From positions 1 through 7,368 of the forward strand of contig DYSM01000147.1 in assembly GCA_020718265.1 (NCBI GenBank): DNA of 7,368 bases, given 5' to 3'. The stretch is from Draconibacterium orientale. GTDB taxonomy: Bacteria; Bacteroidota; Bacteroidia; Bacteroidales; JAADGE01. Below the pieces are notes generated by a model that saw only the letters and a program-made list of their open reading frames with translations, made no database searches and was not told the origin of the DNA. A program made the position numbers and the translations under genes. Below, one piece after another: positions 7,001 through 7,368 of this stretch (its first letter is position 1; every line of letters begins with the position of its first letter).

Positions 7001-7324
7001 AATAACGAAATCGTTGAAATAAAGGGCGACCGCTTTTCCATAGGACCTCAAAGCGATGACACGTATCGCAATTTTACAAACCATGTGGTTCCGCTACAAA
7101 AAGACGATGTTATTTACATGTTTTCGGACGGTTATGCAGACCAATTCGGCGGCATGAGCGAAAAGAAATTTAAAATCCGAAGGTTCAGGCATTTGCTTCT
7201 GAATATTTGGAATCATGATTTTGAATACCAAAAACTAACCTTACTCGAAACATTCCACAATTGGAAACAAGACCACGAACAGGTCGATGATGTGATTGTG
7301 TTGGGTTTGAAACCATTAGCTTAA
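4049..7324 (+). CDS. membrane sensor: 14-blade Reg_prop double propeller, Y_Y_Y domain and SpoIIE-type PP2C phosphatase
   Basis: A predicted one-protein signalling device: periplasmic sensing, cytoplasmic Ser/Thr phosphatase output. A signal peptide (1-24) ends in SKA before Gln25. Fourteen blade motifs of the type LWIxTxxGLxxxDP follow at 56, 101, 148, 195, 240, 283, 330, 377, 422, 471, 515, 559, 603 and 648, which fits two seven-bladed propellers. A Y_Y_Y domain (about 703-778) precedes one membrane helix (786-806). A helical linker (807-853, ending in SMHYAKRIINAMIPS) leads to the SpoIIE phosphatase (about 865-1089). Its presumed metal-binding aspartates are all present: Asp881 (SGDFFW), Asp898 (ADCTGHGVPGAF), Asp958 (DGMDIV), Asp1027 (FSDG) and Asp1081 (QVDDVIV), so it looks active. 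There is no histidine kinase, receiver or DNA-binding domain. TAG lies directly before the ATG, fixing the start. The gene begins 49 bp after the Crp/Fnr gene with no terminator between, so co-transcription is plausible; a weak -7-like TAAATTTC (4002-4009) is the only separate promoter hint. Ligand and phosphoprotein substrate are unknown. Confidence 0.95.
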   Translation: MFYQTKLSFLVLILFVFASSASKAQDLNADIFRYDGANGLSQNTVNHVIQDKEGFLWISTQDGLNKFDGYGFEVHRHNPVKKSSLSSNYINMVCLGADNMLWIATLNGLNKYDPFTNEYQNYSGRTMDKETLHNGAVNYIFRDSKNTIWIKTKYGLSRYNPKTDNFTFFRHLYYEFSYSTEYNNFKMIETEKRFLWVATKDGIARFDKENEQFSYFYPEGEDAQSKNEIFDISNEDKNVLWVAASEGLYRFNYKENKFIKIQFHSERQRSAVHVLFKDNQNLLWIGTDHGLAYLDKFNNTIRFYQPTDADNNAIVFGRVSSITQDAAHILWVGTENGLFKIDRKVKTFNTIRRGAGYGPQLSNNRIYSVFVDEKERVWLGTRQYGLNIYDPKTGNVKVLNSTNSNLKDDDIHCIQRLSNGKICIGTSNGAFFYLPEKEDFISFSKYFKKDFSHRFTKNRISKIILDQKGQYWFATNNGLFFFDGNEMKTVADQLNLHSSADFQTFNVIERRNGEIWAASTIGLTRINPQTGEAILYTKENGGLSNNSALTVFESRDNTLWCGTETGLNKYLAIKDSFVFYTTDSHKFNNDYVYSVLESDDGNLWLSTNNGLVRFSPKTEQVKNFHIEDGLQSIEFNIGAAYKHANGIMYFGGVNGVNFFDPMNLPSYTYAPKPVITRFEKMLAEGNVTIQVHESDTMQLQPHERSFTIRFTIPEYTHPLRNSYRYRIKELDEEWVTSNSNFVSYNRLRPGKYTFQVMGANSNNVWNPKPAELVINIEIPFWESRTAYVIFALTFVALIVLIFMLYSRKMRREKRFFIVQKEASDKLIKQGDEIKEKTKSIEDSMHYAKRIINAMIPSDKFFKRIFPKSFILFMPKDIVSGDFFWMDTKDDLAFVAVADCTGHGVPGAFMSIVGLDLLRDILSLGIETPAEILDRLNNEVTKIFKSKDNGDAAVKDGMDIVICAIDKKKRELQFAGAMNPLYVLRNNEIVEIKGDRFSIGPQSDDTYRNFTNHVVPLQKDDVIYMFSDGYADQFGGMSEKKFKIRRFRHLLLNIWNHDFEYQKLTLLETFHNWKQDHEQVDDVIVLGLKPLA

Positions 7325-7368
7325 ATTTTTAAATTTTATGAGTCCGGTCTAAAAAGCCTGTTTTATTT

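Noticed and set aside
7325..7368. possible terminator after the sensor-phosphatase gene
   Set aside because: The 44 bases contain only AT-rich self-complementarity (AAATTT-TT-AAATTT) and no G:C-bearing stem with a T-run. A terminator may lie beyond the window.

Overview
The window looks like chromosomal DNA from a member of the Bacteroidota. Three things point there. The large sensor at 4049-7324 joins a two-component-type propeller, a Y_Y_Y domain and a SpoIIE phosphatase through a linker typical of that phylum. A perfect Bacteroidota-type -7 promoter element (TAnnTTTG) lies before the Crp/Fnr gene. Three of the four genes lack a Shine-Dalgarno sequence. Intergenic DNA is clearly richer in A+T than the genes. 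Nothing suggests a mobile element, phage, CRISPR array, tRNA or rRNA.

Layout: (1) 1-222, AT-rich and non-coding, with a 9-bp-stem hairpin that could terminate the leftward gene next to it. (2) 223-2439, minus strand, a 738-residue protein of unknown function with a canonical EF-hand calcium loop near the N-terminus and three predicted membrane segments near the C-terminus. (3) 2440-2659, a 220-bp gap holding a perfect 12-bp inverted repeat just before that gene's start, and a cluster of CGTTAT/ATAACG repeats. (4) 2660-3094, minus strand, an OsmC-family protein. (5) 3095-3291, the divergent gap between the OsmC gene and the regulator gene, with a promoter candidate and two inverted repeats. 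(6) 3292-3999, plus strand, a Crp/Fnr-family regulator that has no ATG start. (7) 4049-7324, plus strand, a 1091-residue membrane sensor-phosphatase. The last 44 bases hold no clear gene or terminator.

The genes can be read as a small stress or redox neighbourhood: a thiol-dependent OsmC protein transcribed divergently from a Crp/Fnr regulator with an N-terminal CxxC motif, followed 49 bp later by a sensor whose output is a PP2C phosphatase rather than a histidine kinase. Joint function is inferred only from position. No anti-sigma factor or STAS antagonist that could be the phosphatase's substrate is present in the window. The most novel item is the EF-hand membrane protein, which I recognise only as a conserved but unnamed family. 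I see no clear evidence of a complete undescribed system.
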